From: DASTSN01 sp035549175
GTDB taxonomy: Bacteria; Bacteroidota; Bacteroidia; Chitinophagales; Chitinophagaceae
Assembly (NCBI GenBank): GCA_035549175.1
Contig: DASZRL010000065.1
Span: forward strand, 1-64,000
Length of the DNA: 64,000 nucleotides
Reading direction: 5' to 3'
The notes under the pieces were generated by a model. It did no database searches. It was not told where the DNA came from and was given only the letters and a program-made list of their open reading frames with translations. The stretch's first letter is position 1. Each line of letters opens with the position of its first letter. This document shows positions 7,417 to 17,045 of the stretch, piece by piece. The position numbers and the translations under genes were made by a program.

Positions 7417-8817
7417 CTACCTTACCAGCATCACTGTCCCCTTCAGGCGTTTATCTAGGGACTTGTAGGTATACTGGCAGTCCCACACATAAACCCCCGC
7501 TGGCTGATGAATGCCCCGGAGCTGTCCGTCCCAGCCCCGGGAAGGATCCGTGGATTCGAATACCTGCTGGCCCCAGCGATTGAATATCCATAAATGGTAC
7601 CTGGCGAGTTGCCTGTTGGTCACGATCCTGAAAATATCATTTTTTCCGTCATTATTGGGAGTAAATGCGGATGGAAAAAACTCGGCACAGATACCGTTGG
7701 TAACATGGGTGGTTGCTCTGGCCGTACCACAGCTGTTGGAAACGGTTACCGTGTACTCACCGGGTTGCCTCACCGCATACCGGTTGACGGCCGAACCATC
7801 CTGCCACAAATAGGACGCAAAATCCCCGGGTTGAAGGACCAGGGTATCCCCTTCGCACCATCCGGCCGTGGCCGGCAGCTGGGGATGAGGCAACTGCTGG
7901 ACAGTGAGGTTGAGCTGACGGATGCTGTCGCACCCCGTATATCCGGTAAAGGTGTCCGTATAGGTTCCGCTTGCGGAATACCCTTCGAAAAGCTGCCCGG
8001 CACAGATTTGTTTATCCAGGATGGTATATTTTTTTTCTTTTACTAACAGGTGCAAAACCACCGCTGAATCACACCCGGTTGGAAGATGAAACGCATGAAA
8101 ATAAAATCCGGAATCTGCCAGGCTCTGCCCCGCGAAGGGAAAAGTTTCCCCCTGACAGATGCTGGCGGTGAGGGTATCGGCCCCGGGCGGAGGAATCGGG
8201 GATACGGGCGCCTGAACGGATAGGCCCGCCACCGTGGCGGAAGAGGCCACCGCCAGGATCAGGGTATTATGCCCTGCCTTCCAGTTGCTGCAAAGATTAA
8301 CCGTGGTTTTGTCACTCTCCGTATGGTTAGGCGGATTAAACGGATTGGCCAGAGGAATGATATGACCCAGGTTGCCGCTTTGCGGCAAGCCGTTGACATA
8401 TATTTCAAATATGGAATTATCGGCATACAGGTCTAGGCCCAGACAGAACGTACCCGGATCATTGAAACTCCGGCCGCAGGAATCAAAACAGGGCAGATCA
8501 AATTCCGTCTTGAAAAAAAAGAAACGGTTACTGGCATGCTCTCCCGTAGGGCTGAAAGAAATCCAGGTCGGTGCATTATAATAAACTAGCGGTAGCATGA
8601 CCAGCGAAACGGCCGGAAGGTATATTCCGTTGATGGAGTCCTTGGCAACTTTCCATCGCAGGTCCGTGCCGGATTGATTGGTCACCCCGGTAGTGAAGTC
8701 ACTGCTCCGGGGTGCCGGGCCTACACCGGGCGAGCACTGGGCAGAAAGCGTGTTGCCCCCTGCAGCCATCCCATACAGGAATACCCCCAGGACAAAATAG
8801 TAAAGGCTTTTACGCAT
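7417..8817 (-). CDS. T9SS type B (gliding-motility C-terminal domain) secreted surface protein
   Basis: A 466-residue exported protein. The start is the ATG opening MRKSLYYFVLG, 10 codons inside the longest frame, because this gives a compact signal peptide (cleavage near LSAQ). The N-terminal half (about 30-200) looks like a lectin or sugar-binding beta-sandwich. Two repeats follow (about 215-265 and 266-310) of the form C-x-G ... F-x-G ... SG-x-Y ... GCDS ... L-x-L-x-V, common in Bacteroidota adhesins. The last 85 residues match the gliding-motility-associated CHU_C domain (FPSAFTPNNDGKNDIF, IFNRWGQQVFES, GVYVWDCQYT), the sorting signal for type IX secretion. It is therefore expected on the cell surface. 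The ligand is unknown. Confidence 0.85.
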   Translation of the reverse strand: MRKSLYYFVLGVFLYGMAAGGNTLSAQCSPGVGPAPRSSDFTTGVTNQSGTDLRWKVAKDSINGIYLPAVSLVMLPLVYYNAPTWISFSPTGEHASNRFFFFKTEFDLPCFDSCGRSFNDPGTFCLGLDLYADNSIFEIYVNGLPQSGNLGHIIPLANPFNPPNHTESDKTTVNLCSNWKAGHNTLILAVASSATVAGLSVQAPVSPIPPPGADTLTASICQGETFPFAGQSLADSGFYFHAFHLPTGCDSAVVLHLLVKEKKYTILDKQICAGQLFEGYSASGTYTDTFTGYTGCDSIRQLNLTVQQLPHPQLPATAGWCEGDTLVLQPGDFASYLWQDGSAVNRYAVRQPGEYTVTVSNSCGTARATTHVTNGICAEFFPSAFTPNNDGKNDIFRIVTNRQLARYHLWIFNRWGQQVFESTDPSRGWDGQLRGIHQPAGVYVWDCQYTYKSLDKRLKGTVMLVR

Positions 8818-9021
8818 GGATCCCATACAGCAGGCTGAAACCGCCAAGGTTTTTCCGCGGAATAATCCTGCCTGACTAAATGTACAGGATTATGCCGGGA
8901 ATCTGAAACCGGCTTCCCTCCGGGGTGAGGAGTCATCGAAAGCGAAAGGACACTGCATAAGCTTCGCCTAAACCTTCCGCCTTAGCAGTTTACTGCAGGT
9001 TAGCACCCGGTTTTCCCGGGG

Positions 9022-11688
9022 TTATTTTACGGTAAGGGTCTCTTTCGCCCGGATATCCCGGGAGGAAGCCCCGATCATCAGGCGGAATTCGCCCGGTTCT
9101 ACCACGCGTTTGAGGTCCTTGTTTAACATGCTTAACAGGGCGGGTGTAATGGAGAAGATAACTTCCCGGGATTCCCCCGGCCCCAACATAACCCGCTGAA
9201 ATCCCTTCAGCTCCATGACGGGCCTGGCTACCGAGGATAGCAGGTCCCTGATATAGAGTTGTACTACCTCCTGGCCCGGTCTGTTTCCGGTATTGGTGAC
9301 GACTCCCCGGAACGTGACGGAATCCCCGGATTGCATCTCCTGGCGGGACAGGTGCCAGTCGGAATAGGTAAAGGATGTATAATCAAGCCCAAACCCAAAG
9401 GGGAAGAGAGGAAGGCCGCTCAGGTTGTAATAATCATCACCCCGGCCAGTAGGCTTGTGATTATAAACGAGTGGCAACTGGGATTCATCCTGGGGAAAGG
9501 TGATGGGTAGCCGGCCTCCCGGGCCCTGATCACCAAAAAGCACATCTGCCACGGCATGGCCCCCTTCCTCGCCCGGATACCAAATGTCCATGACGGCGGG
9601 CACCCTGTCCAGCCAGTTCCGCATGGTGATGGCACTGCCGCCTACCAGCAGCACCACTACGGGCTTGCGGGTAGCTGAAAGCGCTTCGATCAGGGCCTCC
9701 TGATGACCAGGCAGGGAAAGCATCGCACGATCCTGGAACTCTCCCTCATGAATGCCTGCCACTACAACCGCCACATCCGCCTGGCTGGCCGCCCGGACAG
9801 CTTCCCGGATTTTGGCCTGCCAGGCTGTGTCAATACCTGCATTCCATACCAGGTGAATGTGGGCATTGCCTACCGGTTCATAAAACTCGATGCGGATCGC
9901 ATACGCCTTCCCTTTCACAAAATCATAATCCACCAGCCGGGTGGAATAGGACTGTTTCCGCCATTGATCGATCACGAGCTTGCCGTTGAGGTAAAGGCGG
10001 AATCCATCGTCCCCATCCAGCCCGACCTTAAACCGGCCTGTCTCCGGTGCGATCACCTGGCCCGTCCACCTGACTGAATAAAAATCCAGGGGAAGGGATC
10101 TGTCGGGTCCGGAGAGCGTCCACTGGAAATTAATTTCCTTGTCTGTCCTGGTCAGCCGGGGAGTTCCTTCGAGGCTGATATTCGTAAAGTATTCTCCCTT
10201 CAGGCCCGGCTGGCCGGATTCGGTCTTCAGGTTATCAGCGGCCACTATCTGCCAATCAGGTTGCATTACGGGAACCCCCGCCGCATAGGTGACCTGGATG
10301 GAATCTCCTGCGCGCTCCCTGATCCCCTCCAGGATACTTACCTTTTGATTTCCGGGGCCGCTGTAGCCTCCCAGCCTGGCCGACCGGGCATCCTCCCCGA
10401 TTACGGCAATACGTTTAATGTCCGCTTTGAACGGAAGCAAATCCTTGTCATTCTTCAAAAGAACAAATGATTCCCTGGCTGCCTGGCGGGCCAGCATTTT
10501 TCCAGTATGATCCCCTGCCAGCGAATCCAGCAGGCCTTCATCGATATAAGGATGTTCAAAGAGCCCCAGTTCGAATTTGGCGCGAAGGACCCGGGATACG
10601 GCATCGTCTATCCGAGCGGAATCCACCTCCCCGTTAAGAAAGGGGGGTAGAAAGAGCTTGTGGTGATTGTAATCAGTCTGGAATATCACATCCAGTCCGT
10701 TGTTGATGGCCTGTTTCCCGGCCTCCGCGTAGTTACGGGCCGTATAATGCAACACGACATCGCCCCCCACGGCATTGGCATCTGAAATAACGAACCCCCG
10801 GAACCCCCATTCCCCTTTGAGTTTTTTCTGCAGGAGCCAGCTGTTGGCGGAGCAGGAAACCCCGTCCAGGGAATTATAGGCTGTCATAATCGAACGCGAT
10901 CCGCCCCGGCTGATGCAGGCCTGGAATGGCGGAAAATAGACTTCGTCCAGGAGCCGTTCATTCAGGTGGATGGGATAGCTGTCCCGGCCGCCATCGCCCA
11001 CGTTGGCTATAAAGTGTTTGGGTGTGGTGATGACACCTCTTGATTCGAAGGCCCGTACAAACGAAACGGCCATTTCACTGGTAAGGAAGGGATCTTCCCC
11101 ATAGGTTTCCTCGGTCCGTCCCCAGCGGACATCGCTGGCGATATTAATCACCGGGGAGAGCACGTCCCGGATACCTCTAGCCTTTGCCTCCCTTGCGATC
11201 CGGGTGGCCACACTGGACATTAAGGCGGTATCCCAGGTGGCTGCCAGGGCAATGGATTGCGGAAATACGGTAGCCCCATCCCGGACCAGCCCGTGCAGCG
11301 CTTCATCAAAGGCAATAATGGGAATTCCCAGGCGCGTATGGGCCACAAAATAATGCTGGATACCATTGATTTTTTGGACCAGGAGGCGGGCATTCTCCGC
11401 CGTACCGTAGTGTAACATTTGTCCTCCGGCATCTCCCCGGGAACTGGCGCTGACCTGAAAACCGAACAACCCATTCGCATAGCGACTGGAATCTCCCTGG
11501 TCCAGGTCCCCTGGAATCATGAATAGCTGCCAGAATTTTTCTTCCGGTTTCATGCGGGAAAGCAGATCCCGGACGCGGGTTTCCACCGGCAGTTTCGGGT
11601 TCTTGTAGGCAGGCACTTCCTGGGCCGAGAGTCTGGCCGTGCCGGACAGTACCAAGGCAGCCAGAAGCCAAAAAATTCGCGGATTCAT
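9022..11688 (-). CDS. Glycoside hydrolase family 3 enzyme with inserted PA14 domain
   Basis: An 888-residue exported enzyme of the beta-glucosidase/beta-xylosidase type. A signal peptide (1-23) precedes the GH3 N-terminal barrel (about 30-390) with KHFIAN, NSLDGV and FVISD, whose Asp303 is the predicted nucleophile. A GH3 C-terminal domain starts at about 400, is interrupted by a PA14 sugar-binding domain (about 495-618), and is followed by a fibronectin III-like domain (about 790-888). The start is the ATG giving a normal signal peptide. A TTG 51 bases upstream at 11739 has GGAGGT at good spacing and cannot be excluded. Exact substrate cannot be read. It is divergent from the GH125-GH29 genes and belongs to the same glycan island. 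Confidence 0.92.
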   Translation of the reverse strand: MNPRIFWLLAALVLSGTARLSAQEVPAYKNPKLPVETRVRDLLSRMKPEEKFWQLFMIPGDLDQGDSSRYANGLFGFQVSASSRGDAGGQMLHYGTAENARLLVQKINGIQHYFVAHTRLGIPIIAFDEALHGLVRDGATVFPQSIALAATWDTALMSSVATRIAREAKARGIRDVLSPVINIASDVRWGRTEETYGEDPFLTSEMAVSFVRAFESRGVITTPKHFIANVGDGGRDSYPIHLNERLLDEVYFPPFQACISRGGSRSIMTAYNSLDGVSCSANSWLLQKKLKGEWGFRGFVISDANAVGGDVVLHYTARNYAEAGKQAINNGLDVIFQTDYNHHKLFLPPFLNGEVDSARIDDAVSRVLRAKFELGLFEHPYIDEGLLDSLAGDHTGKMLARQAARESFVLLKNDKDLLPFKADIKRIAVIGEDARSARLGGYSGPGNQKVSILEGIRERAGDSIQVTYAAGVPVMQPDWQIVAADNLKTESGQPGLKGEYFTNISLEGTPRLTRTDKEINFQWTLSGPDRSLPLDFYSVRWTGQVIAPETGRFKVGLDGDDGFRLYLNGKLVIDQWRKQSYSTRLVDYDFVKGKAYAIRIEFYEPVGNAHIHLVWNAGIDTAWQAKIREAVRAASQADVAVVVAGIHEGEFQDRAMLSLPGHQEALIEALSATRKPVVVLLVGGSAITMRNWLDRVPAVMDIWYPGEEGGHAVADVLFGDQGPGGRLPITFPQDESQLPLVYNHKPTGRGDDYYNLSGLPLFPFGFGLDYTSFTYSDWHLSRQEMQSGDSVTFRGVVTNTGNRPGQEVVQLYIRDLLSSVARPVMELKGFQRVMLGPGESREVIFSITPALLSMLNKDLKRVVEPGEFRLMIGASSRDIRAKETLTVK

Positions 11689-11880
11689 AAGACGTGAAAG
11701 TACGTCCAGGAATTTCTTTAAAATGAACGATTCAGGCAAATATTTTACCTCCGTAAAACTGAGCCTAACCCGCTCAAGGAAATGGATTTATATTTAAGAA
11801 TAGTTCCGGCCTGACCGGTGGTTTTTCGAGCAACGGGGTATGGGGCCCGGCGGCCGCAACCCAAAATCAATGATCCTCCC

Positions 11881-13329
11881 ATGATGGACAGGAAGCAGTT
11901 TATTCGCAGTACCGGTATGCTGGGTGCCCTTGCGGCGCTTGATCCCGGGTACCTGTTCGCAAATGGCAAAGCAGACCTGCCTTCCATGCGGCCGCCCGTT
12001 TCGCAGCGGAAATTTGTGAGCGATTCGGTGGAACAAACCATTTCGGTCGTTAAGAAAGGCATTGCTGACAAAAAATTGAGCTGGCTCTTTGAAAACTGCT
12101 TCCCCAACACCCTGGACACAACGGTGGATTTCGAAGACCGGTCAGGCAGTCCGGATACCTATGTTATCACGGGAGATATTGACGCCATGTGGCTTCGGGA
12201 CAGTTCGGCCCAGGTCTGGCCGTATCTGCTGCTGGTCAAATCCGATCCTAAATTGCAGCTGCTGATTAAGGGGGTGATCAACAGGCAGGTACAGTGTATC
12301 CTGCTCGACCCCTATGCGAATGCATTTTATAAAGACTTCAGCCGCGTAAGTGAATGGAAATCGGACCTGACCACGATGAAGCCGGGGATCCATGAAAGGA
12401 AATGGGAGGTAGATAGCCTGTGTTACCCCATCCGGTTATCATACGGCTACTGGCAGGTTACCGGCGATACCTCCCAGTTTGATAAGGACTGGCTGGAAGC
12501 GATGCGGCTGGTCGTACAAACATTCCGCCAACAGCAGCGAAAAGAAGGCCCGGGGCCGTACGCTTTCCAGCGAAATACCAGCTGGGCTACCGATGGGGTT
12601 CCGCTGAGCGGATACGGTTATCCGGTCAAACCGGTGGGTCTGATTTGTTCGATATTCCGGCCCAGCGACGATGCGACCATTTTCCCCTTTCTGATCCCGT
12701 CCAATTTCTTCGCAGCCAGGTCCCTGCGACAGCTTCATGAAATACTGAAATACCTGAAGGCCGATTCAGCAAGGCAGACCGATTGTTTCACGCTGCTCCA
12801 GGAGGTGGAGGAGGGCCTGTCAAAATACGGCACCGTCAGAGACCCCCGGTTCGGACAGGTATTTGCCTATGAAGTGAACGGGTTTGGCAGTTATAACCTG
12901 ATGGATGATGCGAATGTCCCTTCCCTGCTTTCGCTTCCGTACCTGATCCGCAAAGAATTTGCCGCGAATACAACCTACCAGCATACCAGGGCCATGCTGC
13001 TTTCGGAGGACAATCCCTTCTTCTACAAAGGGACTGCCGGATCCGGGAACGGAAGTCCTCATACCGGCGTGGATTATATATGGCCCATCAGTATCATCAT
13101 GCGGGCACTGACCAGTGCCGATGAGCGGGAAATCCGGGACTGCCTGGCCATGTTGGTTCGCTCCAATGCCGGAACCGGTTTCATGCATGAATCCTTTTAC
13201 CGGAATGATGCTTCCCGATTTACCAGGAAGTGGTTCGCCTGGGCCAATACCCTGTTTGGCGAATTAATCCTCCGGCTTTATCGCGAGCGGCCCGGATTAT
13301 TAACCTCCTTCCAAACCCCCGCTTCCTGA
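11881..13329 (+). CDS. Glycoside hydrolase family 125, exo-alpha-mannosidase-like
   Basis: A 482-residue protein of the metal-independent GH125 family, whose characterised members are exo-acting alpha-1,6-mannosidases. Family marks include GDIDAMWLRDSSAQVWPYL near the N-terminus, YCC-like context RLSYGYWQVTGD, GYGYPVKPVGLICSIFRPSDD and GVDYIWPISIIMRAL. The N-terminus (MMDRKQFIRSTGMLGALAAL) resembles a Tat-type signal but has R-K rather than R-R, so export by Tat is uncertain. Either of two adjacent ATGs (11881, 11884) could be the start. The next gene begins three bases after the stop, implying co-transcription with the BNR protein. Confidence 0.88.
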   Translation: MMDRKQFIRSTGMLGALAALDPGYLFANGKADLPSMRPPVSQRKFVSDSVEQTISVVKKGIADKKLSWLFENCFPNTLDTTVDFEDRSGSPDTYVITGDIDAMWLRDSSAQVWPYLLLVKSDPKLQLLIKGVINRQVQCILLDPYANAFYKDFSRVSEWKSDLTTMKPGIHERKWEVDSLCYPIRLSYGYWQVTGDTSQFDKDWLEAMRLVVQTFRQQQRKEGPGPYAFQRNTSWATDGVPLSGYGYPVKPVGLICSIFRPSDDATIFPFLIPSNFFAARSLRQLHEILKYLKADSARQTDCFTLLQEVEEGLSKYGTVRDPRFGQVFAYEVNGFGSYNLMDDANVPSLLSLPYLIRKEFAANTTYQHTRAMLLSEDNPFFYKGTAGSGNGSPHTGVDYIWPISIIMRALTSADEREIRDCLAMLVRSNAGTGFMHESFYRNDASRFTRKWFAWANTLFGELILRLYRERPGLLTSFQTPAS

Positions 13330-13332
13330 TCT

Positions 13333-14484
13333 ATGGTACGTCTACGTTCAGGACTTCTGTTTACGGGGTTATTCGTCCTCGGGGGATTCATCGCGTTTGG
13401 CCAGGCGCCGTGCATTGCCAGCACATACAGGGACGCCGACTCCCTTACCCGGCTTTCTCCTGAACGCGTTATGATCTATGTCCCGGATACAAGCTGGTTA
13501 TACAATCATCACCCGTCCATTACCCATTACCGGGGACGTATCTGGGCTATCTGGAGTGACGGCCTGCGGGATGAGGACCAGCCGGGGCAGCGGATCCTGG
13601 TCTGTGAATCCTCGGATTTTTTTCACTGGGGAAAACCGGCCGTTCTGGCAACCCCCTCGCGCTACCGGAGGGATACGTTCAATATATTGACTGCGGCGGG
13701 ATTTCATCAATACCGGGATACGCTTGTTGCCTATTTTGGCGAATATTCTCCCCACAGAACCCAAACCCGGCTGTGGGCCAAATATACCTGTGACGGCAAA
13801 AAATGGAGCAGAGCCATAGACCTGGGCCTTGCCGTTATTCCGAATCACGGACCCCAGCGGACCCTGGGCGGATCCCTCCTTATAAGCGGCAATGTTACAT
13901 TTCCCCGAACCCACGATTCCACCGGTCTGCGGGGTTGGCAGGTAACCAGTTTTTACCCGGATAGTCTGGTTGCCCAGGATAACCCGGCCACTTTTTATGC
14001 ACCCGCCGAAAAGATGGGGTTGCCGCCGCTTTGCGAAGGATCCTTCTACCAGACTGGAAATGGCACATTGCATATGCTGCTCCGGGTGACCGGGAAAGGG
14101 TGGAAGGGCAGACTCTGGCTTACAGAAAGCCGGGATGATGGCCAGCACTGGTCTTTCCCGATCGAAACACAATTCCCGGACAACGACAGTAAATTTCATT
14201 TTGGACAGCTGCCGGATGGCCGATATTATTATGTGGGCATTCCGGACACCCTGCACCATTATGATCGTACCCCGCTGGTTCTGTCCGTTTCCGGGGATGG
14301 TTGCCATTTTGACAAGCATTATATCCTGGCCGACCAGCCCTACACGCTGAAAAGGACCGGTTTATGGAAAGGGGGGCAATATGGTTACCCACATACCATG
14401 ATCTGGCAGGGGTTCCTCTATGTTATCGTTTCCCGGCAAAAGGAGGCCATAGAGATCCTTCGCTTCCGGCTCAGTCAGATCTAA
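13333..14484 (+). CDS. BNR/sialidase-fold secreted protein, putative exo-glycosidase
   Basis: A 383-residue exported protein with a signal peptide (1-24, ending AFGQ). The body looks like a six-bladed sialidase-type propeller: a true Asp-box SRDDGQHW (about residue 263) and degenerate ones (ESSDFFHW, TCDGKKW). Sialidase-fold enzymes usually cleave terminal acidic sugars. However, no sialic acid catabolism genes lie nearby while a full glucuronate pathway follows downstream, so the substrate may not be sialic acid. I could not place the arginine triad or the Tyr/Glu pair with confidence. It lies three bases after the GH125 gene and 146 bases before GH29. Confidence 0.7.
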   Translation: MVRLRSGLLFTGLFVLGGFIAFGQAPCIASTYRDADSLTRLSPERVMIYVPDTSWLYNHHPSITHYRGRIWAIWSDGLRDEDQPGQRILVCESSDFFHWGKPAVLATPSRYRRDTFNILTAAGFHQYRDTLVAYFGEYSPHRTQTRLWAKYTCDGKKWSRAIDLGLAVIPNHGPQRTLGGSLLISGNVTFPRTHDSTGLRGWQVTSFYPDSLVAQDNPATFYAPAEKMGLPPLCEGSFYQTGNGTLHMLLRVTGKGWKGRLWLTESRDDGQHWSFPIETQFPDNDSKFHFGQLPDGRYYYVGIPDTLHHYDRTPLVLSVSGDGCHFDKHYILADQPYTLKRTGLWKGGQYGYPHTMIWQGFLYVIVSRQKEAIEILRFRLSQI

Positions 14485-14630
14485 ATGGTAAGCGTTCCGG
14501 TCCCAGGATGGCAGGCCGATCCGGAAATGGGGGAAAAGGAGGGAAGGCCACGCCGGAAGGCCGTGAATGGTCCGGTACGGTGGAAGGAATTTGATAACCA
14601 AAACGATACCTGAATAAAACTGTCAAGGCA

Positions 14631-16079
14631 ATGAAAAAAACAATCTGGCTCGTAGCGCTGTGCTGCTGGATGCAGCTGAACGCCCAGCAACATAATTATT
14701 CCAAGGATTATGTGTGGCCTTCCGATACCGCGGTTCGCAGGAAACTGGATGCTTGGCAGGATATCAAGTTCGGCCTCCTGATGCACTGGGGCACCTACAG
14801 CCAGTGGGGAATCGTGGAAAGCTGGAGCATCTGTCCCGAAGACGAAGGTTGGACCCAGCGCCGAGGTCCGTATGCGGAGAACTATTTTGAATACGTGAAG
14901 GCCTATGAAAACCTCCAAACGACCTTTAACCCGGTGGATTTCAACCCTGATAAATGGGCCAAGGCCGCCAGGGAGGCCGGCATGCGCTATGTCGTATTCA
15001 CGACCAAGCACCATGACGGATTCTGCATGTTTGATACCCACCAAACCGACTATAAGATAACCGGCAGCAAGACCCCTTTTTCCAGCAATCCCAGGGCCAA
15101 TGTGACCAGGGAGGTATTTGATGCCTTCAGAAAGCAGGGTTTTCTGGTAGGCGCCTATTACTCCAAGCCGGACTGGCATTGCCCCTTTTACTGGTGGCCC
15201 TATTTCCCGCCCAAGGACAGGAACGTAAACTATGATCCCAAAAAATACCCGGAGCGATGGGCCCAGTTCAAGGAATACACGTTCCAGCAAATCAAAGAAC
15301 TGATGACCGGCTACGGGAAGGTGGATATCCTCTGGCTGGACGGGGGATGGGTCCGTCCCCGCAACACCATTGACGACAAGGTGGATTGGCAACGAAGTAT
15401 TACCTATGACCAGGATATCGACATGCCCCGGATAGCCCGGATGGCCCGGGAGCATCAGCCAGGCCTGTTGGTGGTGGACCGTACGGTGAAGGGGGAGTAT
15501 GAAAATTATGCCACCCCGGAACAAACTATTCCCGCAGAAGCCCTGGACTATCCCTGGGAATCCTGCATCACGATGGGTAATTCCTGGAGCTATGTCCCCA
15601 ACGATCATTACAAATCAACCAATGACCTGGTCCATATGCTGCTGAAAATTATCTCTCGTGGCGGCAATTTATTACTGAATATCGGCCCCTCACCCCAGGG
15701 AGACTGGAGTGATACGGCCTACAGCAGGCTGAAGGAAATCGGTGCCTGGATGCGGGTCCACCAGGAGGCGGTGTATAACACGGTTCCATTGGCTCCCTAC
15801 GAAAAGGGAAACCTGATATTCCTCCAATCCAAGGATAAGCGGACCCAATACCTCTATGTACTAAGCCAGGGACCGGGATCCGAGCAGGTCACCTTGCCCA
15901 AGCAGCTCATCGTGGAAGGTTTGCCGGTGCATAAGCCGGCCAGGATATTTTTACTCGATTACCCGGGAAAGCAGGTGCCGTGGAGGATGAACGGGGATTC
16001 GCTGGTAATAGAGGTACCTAAATCCCTTTGCGGCAAACCGGTTGGCAAATATGCCATCGCTTTCAAAATTGTTCATTAG
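14631..16079 (+). CDS. Alpha-L-fucosidase, glycoside hydrolase family 29
   Basis: A 482-residue exported enzyme that hydrolyses terminal alpha-L-fucose. A signal peptide (1-18, LNAQ) precedes the catalytic barrel with the family's landmarks: FGLLMHWGTYS, YVVFTTKHHDGF, GAYYSKPDWH and VDILWLDGGW, in which Asp237 is the expected nucleophile. The segment LKIISRGGNLLLNIGPSPQG is also characteristic. The last 100 residues form a beta-sandwich domain. The acid/base residue is not conserved in this family and cannot be assigned by eye. The length is normal for GH29. It follows the GH125 and BNR genes on the same strand and precedes the hexuronate operon. Confidence 0.93.
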   Translation: MKKTIWLVALCCWMQLNAQQHNYSKDYVWPSDTAVRRKLDAWQDIKFGLLMHWGTYSQWGIVESWSICPEDEGWTQRRGPYAENYFEYVKAYENLQTTFNPVDFNPDKWAKAAREAGMRYVVFTTKHHDGFCMFDTHQTDYKITGSKTPFSSNPRANVTREVFDAFRKQGFLVGAYYSKPDWHCPFYWWPYFPPKDRNVNYDPKKYPERWAQFKEYTFQQIKELMTGYGKVDILWLDGGWVRPRNTIDDKVDWQRSITYDQDIDMPRIARMAREHQPGLLVVDRTVKGEYENYATPEQTIPAEALDYPWESCITMGNSWSYVPNDHYKSTNDLVHMLLKIISRGGNLLLNIGPSPQGDWSDTAYSRLKEIGAWMRVHQEAVYNTVPLAPYEKGNLIFLQSKDKRTQYLYVLSQGPGSEQVTLPKQLIVEGLPVHKPARIFLLDYPGKQVPWRMNGDSLVIEVPKSLCGKPVGKYAIAFKIVH

Positions 16080-16128
16080 GAAATGGGGACAGCGGTATTC
16101 CCGGACGGAACCCCGTGCGCAGGAAAGG

Positions 16129-16160
16129 TTTTACTGATTGCCCGCCATTCCCTACATTTA
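16129..16160 (+). promoter_or_regulatory. Candidate promoter of the hexuronate operon
   Basis: TTTT/TTTA (16129-16133) and TACATTTA (16153-16160) are about 19-20 bases apart and resemble TTTG-N19-TAnnTTTG, with one mismatch in the -7 element. The start would fall near 16167, leaving a short leader before the ATG at 16181. Confidence 0.35.
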
Positions 16161-16180
16161 GATTCAAATTATTCATATTC

Positions 16181-16999
16181 ATGAACTTATTTTCTCTGGA
16201 AGGAAAGACGATCGTGGTGACAGGGGGGACCGGCGTTTTGGGAGGAGCCTTTGTGGAAGCCATCGCCGAAGCAGGGGGTAATGTGGTGGTCATGGGAAGT
16301 AACCGGAGCCTGGAAAAAGGGGAACAGCGGGCTGCACGGATCCGGGAGGCCGGCGGCAAGGCAATGGCCCTGGCTGCCGATGTTTTAAAAGAAGAGGAAC
16401 TTCGCAGGGCCCTGGATCAAATTATTACCAGGTTTGGACGGATTGACGGCCTCGTTAACGGGGCCGGGGGGAATATCCCGGAAGGCGTGGTACCACCCGG
16501 CGCCGACCTGTTCCGGATGAACGTGGCTGGCCTGCGGGATGCCATGGAACTGAATTTATGGGGCACCATCATCCCCACAATGGTTTTCGGGGAAGCGTTG
16601 GCATCTTCCGGAAAGGCCAGTATTGTAACTATTTCTTCCATGACTGCCAAGCGGGGATTGACTCGGGTACTCGGGTACAGTATGGGCAAGGCTGCCATCG
16701 ACAATTTCACCCGGTGGTTTGCCATCGAGCTGGCAAACCGCTACGGAGACCGGATCAGGATAAATGCGATTGCCCCCGGCTTTTTCATTACCGAACAAAA
16801 CCGGACCCTGCTGACAAATCCGGACGGCAGTTATACCTCACGATCCGAAGCCATCTTACGCATGACGCCCTTTAAGAAATTCGGAAAGCCGGAGGATTTA
16901 AAGGGGGCCTTAGTATATTTATTAAGCGATGCATCCGAATTCGTTACCGGAACGGTGCTCGATGTGGATGGCGGATTTACCGTCAACAGCGGAGTTTGA
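16181..16999 (+). CDS. SDR-family D-mannonate oxidoreductase (fructuronate reductase type)
   Basis: A 272-residue short-chain dehydrogenase. It has the NAD(P)-binding TGGTGVLGG (14-22), the NAG-type motif VNGAGG, the catalytic Ser152/Ser153, Tyr166 and Lys170 (YSMGK), and the C-terminal DGGF typical of the family. Members lying next to uxuA convert D-fructuronate to D-mannonate, replacing the unrelated long-chain UxuB of E. coli. That function is inferred from context, since it sits directly before uxuA, uxaC and an ExuT-type gene. The start is the ATG that begins the Rossmann fold; a longer in-frame reading overlaps the fucosidase gene and is rejected. Confidence 0.85.
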   Translation: MNLFSLEGKTIVVTGGTGVLGGAFVEAIAEAGGNVVVMGSNRSLEKGEQRAARIREAGGKAMALAADVLKEEELRRALDQIITRFGRIDGLVNGAGGNIPEGVVPPGADLFRMNVAGLRDAMELNLWGTIIPTMVFGEALASSGKASIVTISSMTAKRGLTRVLGYSMGKAAIDNFTRWFAIELANRYGDRIRINAIAPGFFITEQNRTLLTNPDGSYTSRSEAILRMTPFKKFGKPEDLKGALVYLLSDASEFVTGTVLDVDGGFTVNSGV

Positions 17000-17045
17000 T
17001 TCCGGGTAACCCTAGCCAACCCAATTGTCGGAAATAGAGACAGCC

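Noticed and set aside
14481..15608. Long minus-strand open frame across the fucosidase gene
   Set aside because: It is the antisense shadow of a clear GH29 gene.
16028..16180. 51-codon N-terminal extension of the SDR gene
   Set aside because: It overlaps the fucosidase 3' end and lacks similarity to the fold; the Rossmann domain starts at 16181 and a candidate promoter lies within the extension.
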